Shown here: one piece after another, positions 25,749-33,800 of the stretch
Layout: each line of letters starts with the position of its first letter
Position numbering within the stretch: position 1 is the stretch's first letter
Assembly (NCBI GenBank): GCA_937930845.1
Contig: CALHBJ010000001.1
Span: forward strand, 558,001 to 622,000
DNA: 64,000 nucleotides
Source of the DNA: an uncultured Rhizobiaceae group bacterium
Lineage (GTDB): Bacteria > Pseudomonadota > Alphaproteobacteria > Rhizobiales > Rhizobiaceae
Direction of reading: 5' to 3'
Notes under the pieces: model-generated
Told to the model about the DNA's origin: nothing
The model's database searches: none
The model's input: the letters and a program-made list of their open reading frames with translations, nothing else
Position numbers and translations under genes: made by a program

Positions 25749-26567
25749 TTATCGCACCAGCGGCAGGGCCGCTTCCATGCGCTCAAGCCGCACGCAATAG
25801 TCACTGATCGCCGCCAGCACTTCCGTTTCCCTGTCGAGGAAGGGAGCGTGTTTGCAATCGTCCAAGATGAGCGTTTCTACAGGCGCATAGGCGCGCTCGT
25901 CCAATACATCCAGTTGGGCAAGCGTTCCGTATTGGTCGTCGCGCCCCTGAATGGCGAGTATGGGCACACGGATATAGTCGATTACGTCAGCCACATTCCA
26001 ATGTTCAAAATCGCGATGCAGCCAGGCGTCATTCCATCCGCAAAAGGCGTTGTCCGGGTCGCGGTGATATTTTGCCAAACGGTTACGCAATTGAGTTGTT
26101 TCAAAAGCAGTCCGCGCTTTCTTGATTTCTTCCAAACCCATTTTCTCGGTGAAAAAGTGTGGTGCCATCAAAACAGCGCCCCTGACACGGTGGTCGCTGG
26201 CGGTCCCGGCATAGATCGCTGCAATTGTCGCGCCATCGCTATGACCCAGCAAAATCCCACGGCGAAACCCTATCCCATTGAGCACATCCGGGAGCACGCT
26301 TTCAGCTTCAAGCGTCATGTAATCCAATGGCCGGGGCAAATCGACAGGGTCCGATTGGCCATAGCCGGCCCTAGAAAAGACGAACACCCCAAAGCCGGTC
26401 GCTTCGCTAAGCTTTTGGGGAAAGTCACGCCACAGCGCCACACAGCCCAGGCCCTCATGCAGCATGACAATAGTTGGTGCCTGGGAGGGGTCGGGGCCAA
26501 AACAGGCATATTCGAGGGATTTACCATTGGCCCTCAAAGCGCCGGAATGTGTCCAGCCTTGCGTCAT
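25749..26567 (-). CDS. alpha/beta hydrolase in benzoate cluster
   Basis: A 272-residue alpha/beta hydrolase. The oxyanion-side motif is MLHEGLGCVALW, the nucleophile elbow is GHSDGATIA (Ser in G-H-S-D-G), the acid is likely in IQGRDDQYG, and the histidine in DDCKHAPFLD near the C-terminus. Related genes sit in other box clusters as putative thioesterases or lactonases, so a repair or side-product hydrolysis role is plausible. Its ATG overlaps the bclA stop by four bases (ATGA), giving coupled translation. Confidence 0.85.
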   Translation of the reverse strand: MTQGWTHSGALRANGKSLEYACFGPDPSQAPTIVMLHEGLGCVALWRDFPQKLSEATGFGVFVFSRAGYGQSDPVDLPRPLDYMTLEAESVLPDVLNGIGFRRGILLGHSDGATIAAIYAGTASDHRVRGAVLMAPHFFTEKMGLEEIKKARTAFETTQLRNRLAKYHRDPDNAFCGWNDAWLHRDFEHWNVADVIDYIRVPILAIQGRDDQYGTLAQLDVLDERAYAPVETLILDDCKHAPFLDRETEVLAAISDYCVRLERMEAALPLVR

Positions 26568-28099
26568 GCATCCTGCCTGAGTTTGAAGCGCTGAATTTTA
26601 CCGGTTGCGGTTTTTGGCAATTCGTCGATGGTTTCAATCCAACGGGGATATTTCCATTTGCCAATCTTCTCTTTGATATAATCCTTCAGTTCGCCCAGTG
26701 AAGCGGCATCCTGTCCTGATTTCAACACAACAAACGCTTTGGGTTTTTCCAGACCATCTTCGTCGCGATGGGCAACAACAGCAGCTTCCAGGATGGGCTG
26801 GAATGACATCAGCGCCTGTTCGACTTCAAACGGGCTCACCCAGATGCCCGAAACTTTGAACATATCGTCGGTGCGGCCACAGTAGATGAAACGGCCCGCC
26901 TCGGTCCGTTCATATTTGTCGCCCGTTCGTGTCCATTCGCCTTCGAAAGTGGTGCGCGATTTTTCCCTCTGGTTCCAATAATCCGCAGCAGCCGATCCGC
27001 CCCGCACCAGCAATTCGCCCACTTCACCATGGCCGACTTCTGCCCCCTGTTCATCCACAAGGCGCACTTCGTAACCGGGCACCGCAACGCCGGATGTGCC
27101 GTATTCAACGTCGCCGGGACTGTTGGACAGGAAGATGTGCAACATCTCGGTGGAGCCAACACCATCGAGAATATCCACGCCCCACATGGACTTCCATTTC
27201 CTGCCAATCTCTGCGGGCAGCGCTTCTCCAGCGGAAATACATGACCTCAGGGGCGCTTGCGGCTGCCCTCCCTCGCTTTCCCATTTATGGATCATGGCGG
27301 CGTATAAGGTCGGCACACCGCAATAGATGGTGGGTTCGTACGAATTTAGAATGGCGGACACTGAGTCCGGGGTGGGTCGACCGTTGAACAAGAGCGCGGT
27401 TGCCCCCACCGAAAGGGGAAATGTCATTCCATTTCCCAAGCCATAGGCAAAGAAAAGTTTGGCGGCTGAGTACACCCGGTCGGTTTCCTCAATCCCCAAA
27501 ACCTGACGACCATAGGTGTCACAGGTTTCCCGCAGGGAACTGTGCACATGGCGCACGCCCTTTGGCACGCCGGTGGAGCCGGAGGAATAAAGCCAAAAGG
27601 CAATCTCGTCGGAACAACAATCAAGCACGTCTGCGGGTTCAGTTCCGTCCATGAACGCTTGCCATGAAACGGCCCCCGGAGGTGTCTCGCCACCAATCAC
27701 GACGGTTTGGCGCACATATGGCGATGCCTTGATTGCGGGCAATACCACGTCCAGCAGTTCGGCGGAGACAAATGCAATGGCCGCCCGGCTGTCTTCCAAA
27801 ATGGTGCGATATACATCGGTGGCCAGCAGTGTATTGACCGCCACGGGCTGGACCCCGCATTTTAACGCACCCCAAAAAATGACAGGAAATTCGATCTGAT
27901 CCAGAACGAACATTGCTGCCCGTTCCTCACGCCTTATGTCGGCACGTTTGAGCGCATTTGCAAATCGCGCAGACTGCTCAGCCAGCGCACCGAAGGTCAG
28001 TTCGCTCCCACCGTCCCAGGCCTCTAGGAAAGCAGCTTTCGATGACCTTCCTTCCTCCACATGACGGTCCACAAACCAGATCGCAGCATTGCCAGTCAT
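26564..28099 (-). CDS. bclA: benzoate-CoA ligase
   Basis: A 511-residue AMP-forming acyl-CoA ligase of the benzoate-CoA ligase group. It activates benzoate with ATP and CoA, the entry step of the box pathway. ATP-binding YSSGSTGVPKGVRHVH is near residue 170, the hinge region has GRTDDMFKVSGIWVSPFE, and the catalytic C-terminal lysine is in PKTATGKIQRFKLR. The ATG at 28099 is preceded by a strong GGAGGAAAAGGAAG ribosome site; the longer frame reads through hexamer repeats in the leader. Benzoate specificity follows from context and overall resemblance. Confidence 0.94.
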   Translation of the reverse strand: MTGNAAIWFVDRHVEEGRSSKAAFLEAWDGGSELTFGALAEQSARFANALKRADIRREERAAMFVLDQIEFPVIFWGALKCGVQPVAVNTLLATDVYRTILEDSRAAIAFVSAELLDVVLPAIKASPYVRQTVVIGGETPPGAVSWQAFMDGTEPADVLDCCSDEIAFWLYSSGSTGVPKGVRHVHSSLRETCDTYGRQVLGIEETDRVYSAAKLFFAYGLGNGMTFPLSVGATALLFNGRPTPDSVSAILNSYEPTIYCGVPTLYAAMIHKWESEGGQPQAPLRSCISAGEALPAEIGRKWKSMWGVDILDGVGSTEMLHIFLSNSPGDVEYGTSGVAVPGYEVRLVDEQGAEVGHGEVGELLVRGGSAAADYWNQREKSRTTFEGEWTRTGDKYERTEAGRFIYCGRTDDMFKVSGIWVSPFEVEQALMSFQPILEAAVVAHRDEDGLEKPKAFVVLKSGQDAASLGELKDYIKEKIGKWKYPRWIETIDELPKTATGKIQRFKLRQDA

Positions 28100-28120
28100 C
28101 TTCCTTTTCCTCCCAATTTC

Positions 28121-28156
28121 CAAGTCCAAGTCCAAGTTCAAAGCCAAGCCCAATTG
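28121..28156. repeat. degenerate hexamer array in the bclA leader
   Basis: Six consecutive 6-base units starting with CAA (CAAGTC twice, then CAAGTT, CAAAGC, CAAGCC, CAATTG) occupy 28121-28156, just upstream of the bclA ribosome site. They are outside the chosen coding sequence. Such arrays can change in copy number. Confidence 0.55.
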
Positions 28157-28198
28157 AGCCCAGGGCATGGCACTTTTTTCGCAACGCTCTTCAGGCGG

Positions 28199-28657
28199 TC
28201 AATCTTTGCTTTCCGCCACACTCTGTCTGGCGTTTTGGCCGACGCGGTCCAGCATTCGTTGGAACGTTTCAATTTCCTGCGCGCTGAATTCTGACATGCA
28301 TTGCGCTTCAAATTCGACTATTTTGGCAAGCCCAGATTCTCCTATGCGCTCCCCCAGATCGGTGACAAACAGTGCATTGGCGCGGCGGTCTTCGGCACAT
28401 CTGCGCCTTTCAACAAAACCCGCCGCCTCAAGGTCGTCAATTACCTGCACCAGGTTTGGCTTTTCCATGGCCAGTAATTCGGCCAGTTTTACCTGTTGCA
28501 TCCCCGGATTTTCACCAATGATGATGAGGGCAGAAAATGTGGGGCGACGCAAACCCAAGGGGGCCAGAATGTCATTGACCCGCGCCAATACAGGCAACAT
28601 CGCCCGGCGCATCCGGTAGCCCGTTAATTGTCGCAATCGTGAATCCAGATGCTTCAT
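28199..28657 (-). CDS. MarR family transcriptional regulator
   Basis: A 152-residue winged-helix regulator with the MarR layout: helical dimer ends and a central DNA-binding part MQQVKLAELLAMEKPNLVQ followed by VIDDLEAAGFVERRRCAEDRR (wing, with the conserved D-R). MarR proteins often sense phenolic or aromatic acyl-CoA ligands; BadR of Rhodopseudomonas is a MarR-type regulator of benzoate genes. It overlaps the SDR stop (ATGA) and precedes bclA, so it is a plausible second regulator beside BoxR. Ligand unknown. Confidence 0.9.
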   Translation of the reverse strand: MKHLDSRLRQLTGYRMRRAMLPVLARVNDILAPLGLRRPTFSALIIIGENPGMQQVKLAELLAMEKPNLVQVIDDLEAAGFVERRRCAEDRRANALFVTDLGERIGESGLAKIVEFEAQCMSEFSAQEIETFQRMLDRVGQNARQSVAESKD

Positions 28658-29427
28658 CAGCTTCCCCCCTTGGGCAGACGCAATGATCCATCCAAGCGGA
28701 TCACGGTGCCATTAAGATAAGGATTCTCGACAATGTCTGCTGCCAGTTGGGCAAATTCTGATGGTTCACCCAGCCGGTTTGGAAAAGGGACCGCCTCAAC
28801 AATGTCATTGACCGTTTCGGGCGGGAGCGCCTCCATCATGGGTGTGCGAAACAGGCCAGGCGCAACCGCAACGACCCGAATGCCCAATTGGGCGAATTCG
28901 CGGGCCGCCGGCAAGGACATGGAAGCGATTGCGCCCTTGGATGCCGCATAAGCTGCCTGGCCCACCTGACCATCCTCATAAGCGGCTGATGATGTGTTGA
29001 TGATAACACCGCGTTCGCCGGTTTCCAGCGCTGGCATATCCATCATGGCCTGCGCGGCGTAACTCATGATGTTGTAGGTGCCAAATAAATTGACCGCCAT
29101 CACCCTTTGGAAAATCGGTATGGAAGTTTTGCCTTCTTTGCCCACAATGCGGGCCGCAACGCCAATTCCAGCACAGTTGACGACAATTCTGGGTGCCTGA
29201 CCAAACCGCGCCATGGCGGTGGAAATGCCCGTTGCGGCAGCTTCCCATTCCGACACATCGCACATTTGGGAATAGCCGGAAATTTCGGCTGCCACCTGGG
29301 CGGCACGTTCACCGTCCTGATCAAGGATCATGACGTCGGCGCCCTTGTGAGCCAGGTGTCGCGCGACCGCTTCGCCCAAACCGCTGGCGCCGCCGGTGAC
29401 CACCGCAACATGTCCGTCAATCTCCAT
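28657..29427 (-). CDS. SDR family dehydrogenase, HSD10-like 3-hydroxyacyl-CoA type
   Basis: A 256-residue short-chain dehydrogenase. NAD-binding VTGGASGLGEAVARHL is at about 10-25 with an acidic residue (LDQDG) after the second strand, indicating NAD. Catalytic SAAYEDGQVGQAAYAASKG contains Tyr-x3-Lys. The C-terminal PFPNRLGEPSEFAQL and NPYLNGTVIRLDG closely resemble human HSD10, a 3-hydroxyacyl-CoA dehydrogenase. In this operon it could oxidise 3-hydroxyadipyl-CoA or an alicyclic acyl-CoA, in parallel with the fused dehydrogenase at 17469. Confidence 0.9.
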   Translation of the reverse strand: MEIDGHVAVVTGGASGLGEAVARHLAHKGADVMILDQDGERAAQVAAEISGYSQMCDVSEWEAAATGISTAMARFGQAPRIVVNCAGIGVAARIVGKEGKTSIPIFQRVMAVNLFGTYNIMSYAAQAMMDMPALETGERGVIINTSSAAYEDGQVGQAAYAASKGAIASMSLPAAREFAQLGIRVVAVAPGLFRTPMMEALPPETVNDIVEAVPFPNRLGEPSEFAQLAADIVENPYLNGTVIRLDGSLRLPKGGS

Positions 29428-29495
29428 TTAGCCGCCCACCAGGTGAGTGTGTTTGAAAGGAATCTGAACCTGCACCCATGGCAATATCGCTGTTC

Positions 29496-30992
29496 CTAGG
29501 GAATGATGAAAAACAAGGTGATGATTGGGAATGCCAAAAGGATGACAACGCGCACAAGGTCGGAGGCCACGAAAAACATCACCGCTTTGTAAGTTTCAAC
29601 CATGGGTGTTTTGCGATCCATTGCATTGATGACAAACAGGTTCATGCCAACGGGCGGTGTGATCAATCCGACTTCCACCACGATGAGCACCAGAATACCA
29701 AACCAGATTGCGACCAATTCGGTGTTCACGCGGCCCAGCGCCCCTTTTGAAACACCCCGGATTTCCAGCGCCTTGATCTGATCGCGCGTAAGCTCCATGC
29801 CTGCGGCAAGGCTTTCCTTGATACCGCGCATGATATCCGGCGCAACATCAACGCCTTTGGCAATGGCGTCAGCAGCCTTGCTGGCGTGCAGTTCCGCCAT
29901 GGATATAAAGTTAAAGTCGAGTTCCAGCATGACGGGCCAGAATATGGGAATGGTGAGGAGGATCATGGACAGGGAATCCATGAAACAGCCCAGCAACAGG
30001 TAGAAAACCAAAATGATAATGAGGACAATCCACGGGCTGTATCCCTGTTCCACCACGAAGGCGGCAATTTCCTGGGGAACCTGGGTGAGCGCAAGAAAGC
30101 CGTTATAAAACGCCGCGCCCAGCACGATGAAGAAAATCATTGCAGAGGCTCGGGCGGTTACAAAGAAGCTTTCCCCAAGCGAATGTCTGTTCAACCCGCC
30201 ATTGGCATAGGCGATAACTCCCGCGCCCAATGCGCCCACTGCCGCCCCTTCGGTTGGTGTGAACCAGCCCAGATAAATGCCGCCGACCACCAGGAAAAAC
30301 AGAACCAGCACTGGCCACACATCGATGAGAGCACGAAAGCGTTCCCCATAGGGAATACGCTCCCGCACACCGGCGGATTCAGGATAGAGACGCACATATA
30401 TAGATATGACAATCACGTAACCAAGCGCTGCAATAATGCCGGGAATGAAGGCTGCCAGAAACAGTTTGGCGATGTTCTGTTCGGTCAGGATTGCGTAGAT
30501 CACCAAAACCACCGACGGCGGGATGAGAATGCCCAAAGTGCCGCCTGCTGCCAGTGTTGCAGTGGAGAACCCGCCGGAATAGCCGTAACGCTTGAGTTCA
30601 GGCAGGGCCACACGGCTCATTGTGGCGGCTGTGGCAAGGGAAGAACCGCAGATCGCGCCAAATCCTGCGCAGGCACCGATGGCCGCCATTGCAACGCCGC
30701 CGCGTTTGTGGCCCAACCAGCTTTCGGCGGCCTTAAAAAGCGCCTGGCTCATGCCGCCAAGCGTTGCGAAATGTCCCATCAGCAGAAACATGGGAACGAT
30801 GGAAAGCGAATAATTGGAGAACGTGCCGAACGTCTCGTGGCGCAGCCGCCCGAAGGCGACCGCCGTGTCGCCGGTCACAAATATAAGCCCGGCCAGGCCA
30901 GTGACGAACATGGCCAGCCCGATTGGCACTCGCAGAAAGATCATCAGGAGCAGGATGGGAAAAGACAGAACCCCAATCAGTGTGGCTGTCAA
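29496..30992 (-). CDS. dctM: TRAP transporter large permease subunit (DctM type)
   Basis: A 498-residue membrane protein with roughly 12 helices and the DctM features IGLAMFVTGLAGLIF near the start, GGTLGILIPPSVVLVIYAI and a late VGLITPPVGMNLFVI. It is the ion-coupled channel of a TRAP uptake system. The start is inferred as TTG at 30992, whose codon overlaps the dctQ stop (TTGA), because the only longer frame reads back into dctQ with unrelated sequence. About 65 hydrophilic residues around 350-415 form a loop longer than usual. The SDR gene follows after 68 bases. Confidence 0.92.
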   Translation of the reverse strand: MTATLIGVLSFPILLLMIFLRVPIGLAMFVTGLAGLIFVTGDTAVAFGRLRHETFGTFSNYSLSIVPMFLLMGHFATLGGMSQALFKAAESWLGHKRGGVAMAAIGACAGFGAICGSSLATAATMSRVALPELKRYGYSGGFSTATLAAGGTLGILIPPSVVLVIYAILTEQNIAKLFLAAFIPGIIAALGYVIVISIYVRLYPESAGVRERIPYGERFRALIDVWPVLVLFFLVVGGIYLGWFTPTEGAAVGALGAGVIAYANGGLNRHSLGESFFVTARASAMIFFIVLGAAFYNGFLALTQVPQEIAAFVVEQGYSPWIVLIIILVFYLLLGCFMDSLSMILLTIPIFWPVMLELDFNFISMAELHASKAADAIAKGVDVAPDIMRGIKESLAAGMELTRDQIKALEIRGVSKGALGRVNTELVAIWFGILVLIVVEVGLITPPVGMNLFVINAMDRKTPMVETYKAVMFFVASDLVRVVILLAFPIITLFFIIP

Positions 30993-31573
30993 TGTTCTGC
31001 TCCCCCGCCCTCGGCGACAAGCGTGGTGCCTAACACCAATTCTACGGTTCGAATGCCAGCCATATAAACTGCCGTGAGCGCAGCAACGACCGCTCCCACG
31101 AGGCTCAACGCATAAGCCCACCAAATGGGAAATTCCAACAATAATGTCGTTTCATTGCTGCGGAATTTGTCACCGGTTCCATTGAACATTTGATAGGCGA
31201 TCAATATCAGCACCAGTGCGAATACTATTTCAGAAATCCAAATCAAAAAACGAACCAGACCGCGCGGCATCAGGCCCACAAATACGTCGACTGCCGCATG
31301 GGCGGCACTTATCTGACACAGCGGCATAAAAGAAAAAATGGCAAAGGCCATGCCAGCTTCAACAAGCTCGTAGTCGCCGTTAATTGGCCCCACGCCCGCG
31401 GCAATGGCCCAATTGGCAAAGCCACCAATTGTAGACTGAGCCAGGTCCGAATGCATCATACCGTTGACCGAGCGACCAATGATTGAAACGCAGGTGAGTA
31501 AAATCAGCGCAAGCAATATCACGCCGCCGCAATAGGCCATGAAATAGGCCAGGCGCATCATGCTCTTGTTCAC
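30989..31573 (-). CDS. dctQ: TRAP transporter small permease subunit (DctQ type)
   Basis: A 194-residue membrane protein with four main helices and the DctQ pattern of short loops; residues 5-30 and 120-145 are the clearest hydrophobic segments. DctQ joins DctM to form the membrane part of the TRAP system. It starts with GTG at 31573, preceded by GGGGAG. A terminator-like hairpin between dctP and dctQ should lower its expression relative to the binding protein. Insert between helices 1 and 2 is longer than usual. Confidence 0.9.
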   Translation of the reverse strand: MNKSMMRLAYFMAYCGGVILLALILLTCVSIIGRSVNGMMHSDLAQSTIGGFANWAIAAGVGPINGDYELVEAGMAFAIFSFMPLCQISAAHAAVDVFVGLMPRGLVRFLIWISEIVFALVLILIAYQMFNGTGDKFRSNETTLLLEFPIWWAYALSLVGAVVAALTAVYMAGIRTVELVLGTTLVAEGGGAEH

Positions 31574-31587
31574 GTGTTACTCCCCGA

Positions 31588-31622
31588 AAAAAATGGCCGC
31601 AGCTGCAAAGCTACGGCCATTT
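31588..31622 (-). terminator. terminator-like hairpin between dctP and dctQ
   Basis: On the transcribed minus strand AAATGGCCG (31622-31614) pairs with CGGCCATTT (31599-31591), with an inner AGCT/AGCT stem, and a run of seven T residues overlaps the end of the right arm. The structure lies just after the dctP stop and upstream of dctQ. Read-through termination would give excess binding protein over permease, a common TRAP arrangement. Confidence 0.78.
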
Positions 31623-31629
31623 CGCCCAA

Positions 31630-32673
31630 TTATTTAATCTGGGACAAACATTTGTCCTGGGTCGCGCGGGCCTCGTCGATGAGGGCCTGGCCATCAATGC
31701 CTTTGGTTTTCATGTCAGCCACCCAATTGGCATAAACCGGCTGAACAACCTTCTGCCATTCGGCAATATCATCACCGGAAATGGTGACGATGTTGTTGCC
31801 GTTTTCCACCGCAACTGCGCGTGACGGGCCATCGGCATCCGACTGGGTTCCGCCGGCAAAAACCGAAAACTCAAGGCCGGAATTCTTGTCGACCACGGCT
31901 TTAAGATCATCGGGAAGGCTATCGTATTTGGCCTTGTTCATCGCCAATACGAAGGTGAGTGTATAAAGAGCAACGCCGTCGAACTCGGTGTGGTTTTCAA
32001 CCAGCTCCGGCACTTTCAGCGCTGTGGTCACTTCCCAGGGAATTGTCGTGCCGTCGATTACGCCCTTTGACAGACCTTCCGTGACAGCCGGAACGGGCAT
32101 GCCAACGGGTGTTGCGCCAACGAGTTCCAGCAATTGATTGACTGTGCGCGAACCGCCGCGAATTTTCATGCCATTGAGGTCTGAAGGTTTTTCAACCGGA
32201 TCAGCCGTGTGGATCATGCCGGGGCCATGGACCCAGGTGCCGAGAATGTGCACATCTTTAAATTCTGTATCTTTCATGTGCTTTTCGAACATTGTCCAAT
32301 AAGCACAAGACAGCGCCCGCGCGTCCTTCATCATGAAGGGCATTTCGAACACTTCGGTTGAAGGGAAGCGGCCCGGCGTATAGCCGACCACAGTCCACAC
32401 AATATCTGCAACCCCGTTGACGACCTGGTCCATCAACTCTGGTGGCTTGCCACCCAGTTGCATGGAAGGAAAACGGTCAACCTTGATGCGACCGGCGGAA
32501 TCTTTTTCCACATTGTCAGCCCAGACATCCAGCACCAGCTTGGGCACATTGGCCTGCGCGGGCAGGAACTGATGAAGCTTCAGCGTGACTTCCTGGGCAT
32601 AGGCGCTTGAGTAAGCCAGTGCACTGATGGCAACGCCACCAAGCGCTGAAATGAGGTTTTTGCGAATAGTCAT
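31630..32673 (-). CDS. dctP: TRAP transporter substrate-binding protein (DctP type)
   Basis: A 347-residue periplasmic solute receptor with a signal peptide (about 1-25, ending in SSAYAQ). DctP-family features include FPSMQLGGKPPELMDQV, the KIRGGSRTVNQLLEL segment with the arginine that normally binds the ligand carboxylate, and WEVTTALKVPELVENHTEFD. The substrate is an organic acid, but which is open: it heads the benzoate-gene run and shares an upstream region with a paaG-like gene, while uronate genes start 1.1 kb away. GGGAG lies before the ATG at 32673. Confidence 0.93.
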   Translation of the reverse strand: MTIRKNLISALGGVAISALAYSSAYAQEVTLKLHQFLPAQANVPKLVLDVWADNVEKDSAGRIKVDRFPSMQLGGKPPELMDQVVNGVADIVWTVVGYTPGRFPSTEVFEMPFMMKDARALSCAYWTMFEKHMKDTEFKDVHILGTWVHGPGMIHTADPVEKPSDLNGMKIRGGSRTVNQLLELVGATPVGMPVPAVTEGLSKGVIDGTTIPWEVTTALKVPELVENHTEFDGVALYTLTFVLAMNKAKYDSLPDDLKAVVDKNSGLEFSVFAGGTQSDADGPSRAVAVENGNNIVTISGDDIAEWQKVVQPVYANWVADMKTKGIDGQALIDEARATQDKCLSQIK

Positions 32674-32971
32674 GAATTCTCCCTTCGACCCAATTGGGTT
32701 TCGACATTTGCCAGTGGCTGCATTTGTGCAGTCTTGGCCGCCCGTATGCAACTTAACAAGCATACAAAGCATAATTGATATATCTCATAACCTTCTAAGA
32801 TTGCCACGTTCGGTTGAATTGTCAATCAACGTCTGGGTTCATATTCCACCACAATGGGCCCGCACATGCCTGTTTCGATTTACCGTTCTTGCTGCGCGCG
32901 TGGCGTTTGGATTTGAAAATGGAATATGCCAACCTAACCGCACTCATGAACGCAGGTTAAACACGTTTACA
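32674..32971. promoter_or_regulatory. divergent control region, dctP / paaG-like gene
   Basis: This 298-base gene-free stretch separates two divergent transcripts. It holds a 12-bp palindrome ACCCAATTGGGT at 32688-32699 in the dctP leader, an inverted repeat GTATGC-N10-GCATAC at 32744-32765, and three TGCA motifs between 32719 and 32750, two of them four bases apart in CTGCATTTGTGCAG. These could be operators, but none is a strict BoxR TGCA-N6-TGCA site. Confidence 0.5.
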
Positions 32972-33751
32972 ATGGTGATCTATCAAGACAATGGCGACTG
33001 GGCCGAAATCACGCTCAACCGCCCGGACCGGCTGAACAGTTTCACGGCTGAAATGCATCTGGAATTGCGCGCGGCCTTTGAAACGGTGGCAAGCTCTGGC
33101 AAGCGGGCTGTTTTGCTGACCGGAGCCGGGCGCGGCTTTTGTGCGGGCCAGGATCTTGGTGACCGTGACCCACGAAAAATGGATGGGCCGCCGGATCTGG
33201 GCGAGACGGTGCGCACCTATTGGGCGCCGCTGGTGCGGCAAATCCGGGCACTGGAAATGCCGGTCATCTGCGCGGTAAACGGCGTGGCTGCCGGTGCGGG
33301 CTCAAGTCTGGCGCTTGCCTGTGACATCGTATTGGCCGCTGAAGGCGCAAAATTCATCCAGTCGTTTTCGAAAGTCGGCCTGATCCCCGATACCGGCGGC
33401 AGCTGGCATTTGGCAAATCTGTTGGGCCGGGCAAGGGCACTGCCACTTGCCCTGACCAGCGAACCGCTGAGCGCTCAAAAAGCAGAGGCATGGGGGCTGA
33501 TCTGGAAAGCTCTGCCGGATGATGAACTCATGACCAGTGCCCGGGATATGGCGGCTAAATTGGCGGCCGGGCCAACATTTGGCTATGCGCGCACCAAGCA
33601 GGCCATGGATGCGGCTGCCACCAATACGCTGGATGAACATCTGGAACTTGAGGCTGATTTGATGAAATTGTGCGGTGAGCATCCCGATTATGCCGAAGGC
33701 GTGTCAGCCTTCCTCGACAAGCGCCCTGCCAATTTTACCGGTAATAAATAG
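32972..33751 (+). CDS. PaaG-like enoyl-CoA isomerase/hydratase
   Basis: A 259-residue crotonase-family enzyme. The oxyanion segment is GRGFCAGQDLGDRD, then NGVAAGAGSSLALACDI, and the catalytic region KVGLIPDTGGSWHL has Asp where hydratases carry Glu, as in PaaG. PaaG isomerises ring-epoxide to oxepin and also moves the double bond of 3,4-dehydroadipyl-CoA to the 2,3 position, a step the box pathway needs. It is divergent from dctP and 49 bases before uxaC. The ATG at 32972 matches family starts; the longer frame overlaps dctP. Confidence 0.88.
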   Translation: MVIYQDNGDWAEITLNRPDRLNSFTAEMHLELRAAFETVASSGKRAVLLTGAGRGFCAGQDLGDRDPRKMDGPPDLGETVRTYWAPLVRQIRALEMPVICAVNGVAAGAGSSLALACDIVLAAEGAKFIQSFSKVGLIPDTGGSWHLANLLGRARALPLALTSEPLSAQKAEAWGLIWKALPDDELMTSARDMAAKLAAGPTFGYARTKQAMDAAATNTLDEHLELEADLMKLCGEHPDYAEGVSAFLDKRPANFTGNK

Positions 33752-33800
33752 CGGCGAAGCTTCACCCGCCGAAAATTTTCACGCAATGGGGAGACCAGAC

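Noticed and set aside
29886-31067. 393-codon plus-strand frame opposite the TRAP permease genes
   Set aside because: Composition (many His, Gln, Cys, Asn) is that of an antisense reading of hydrophobic membrane protein codons; DctM and DctQ are clear on the other strand.
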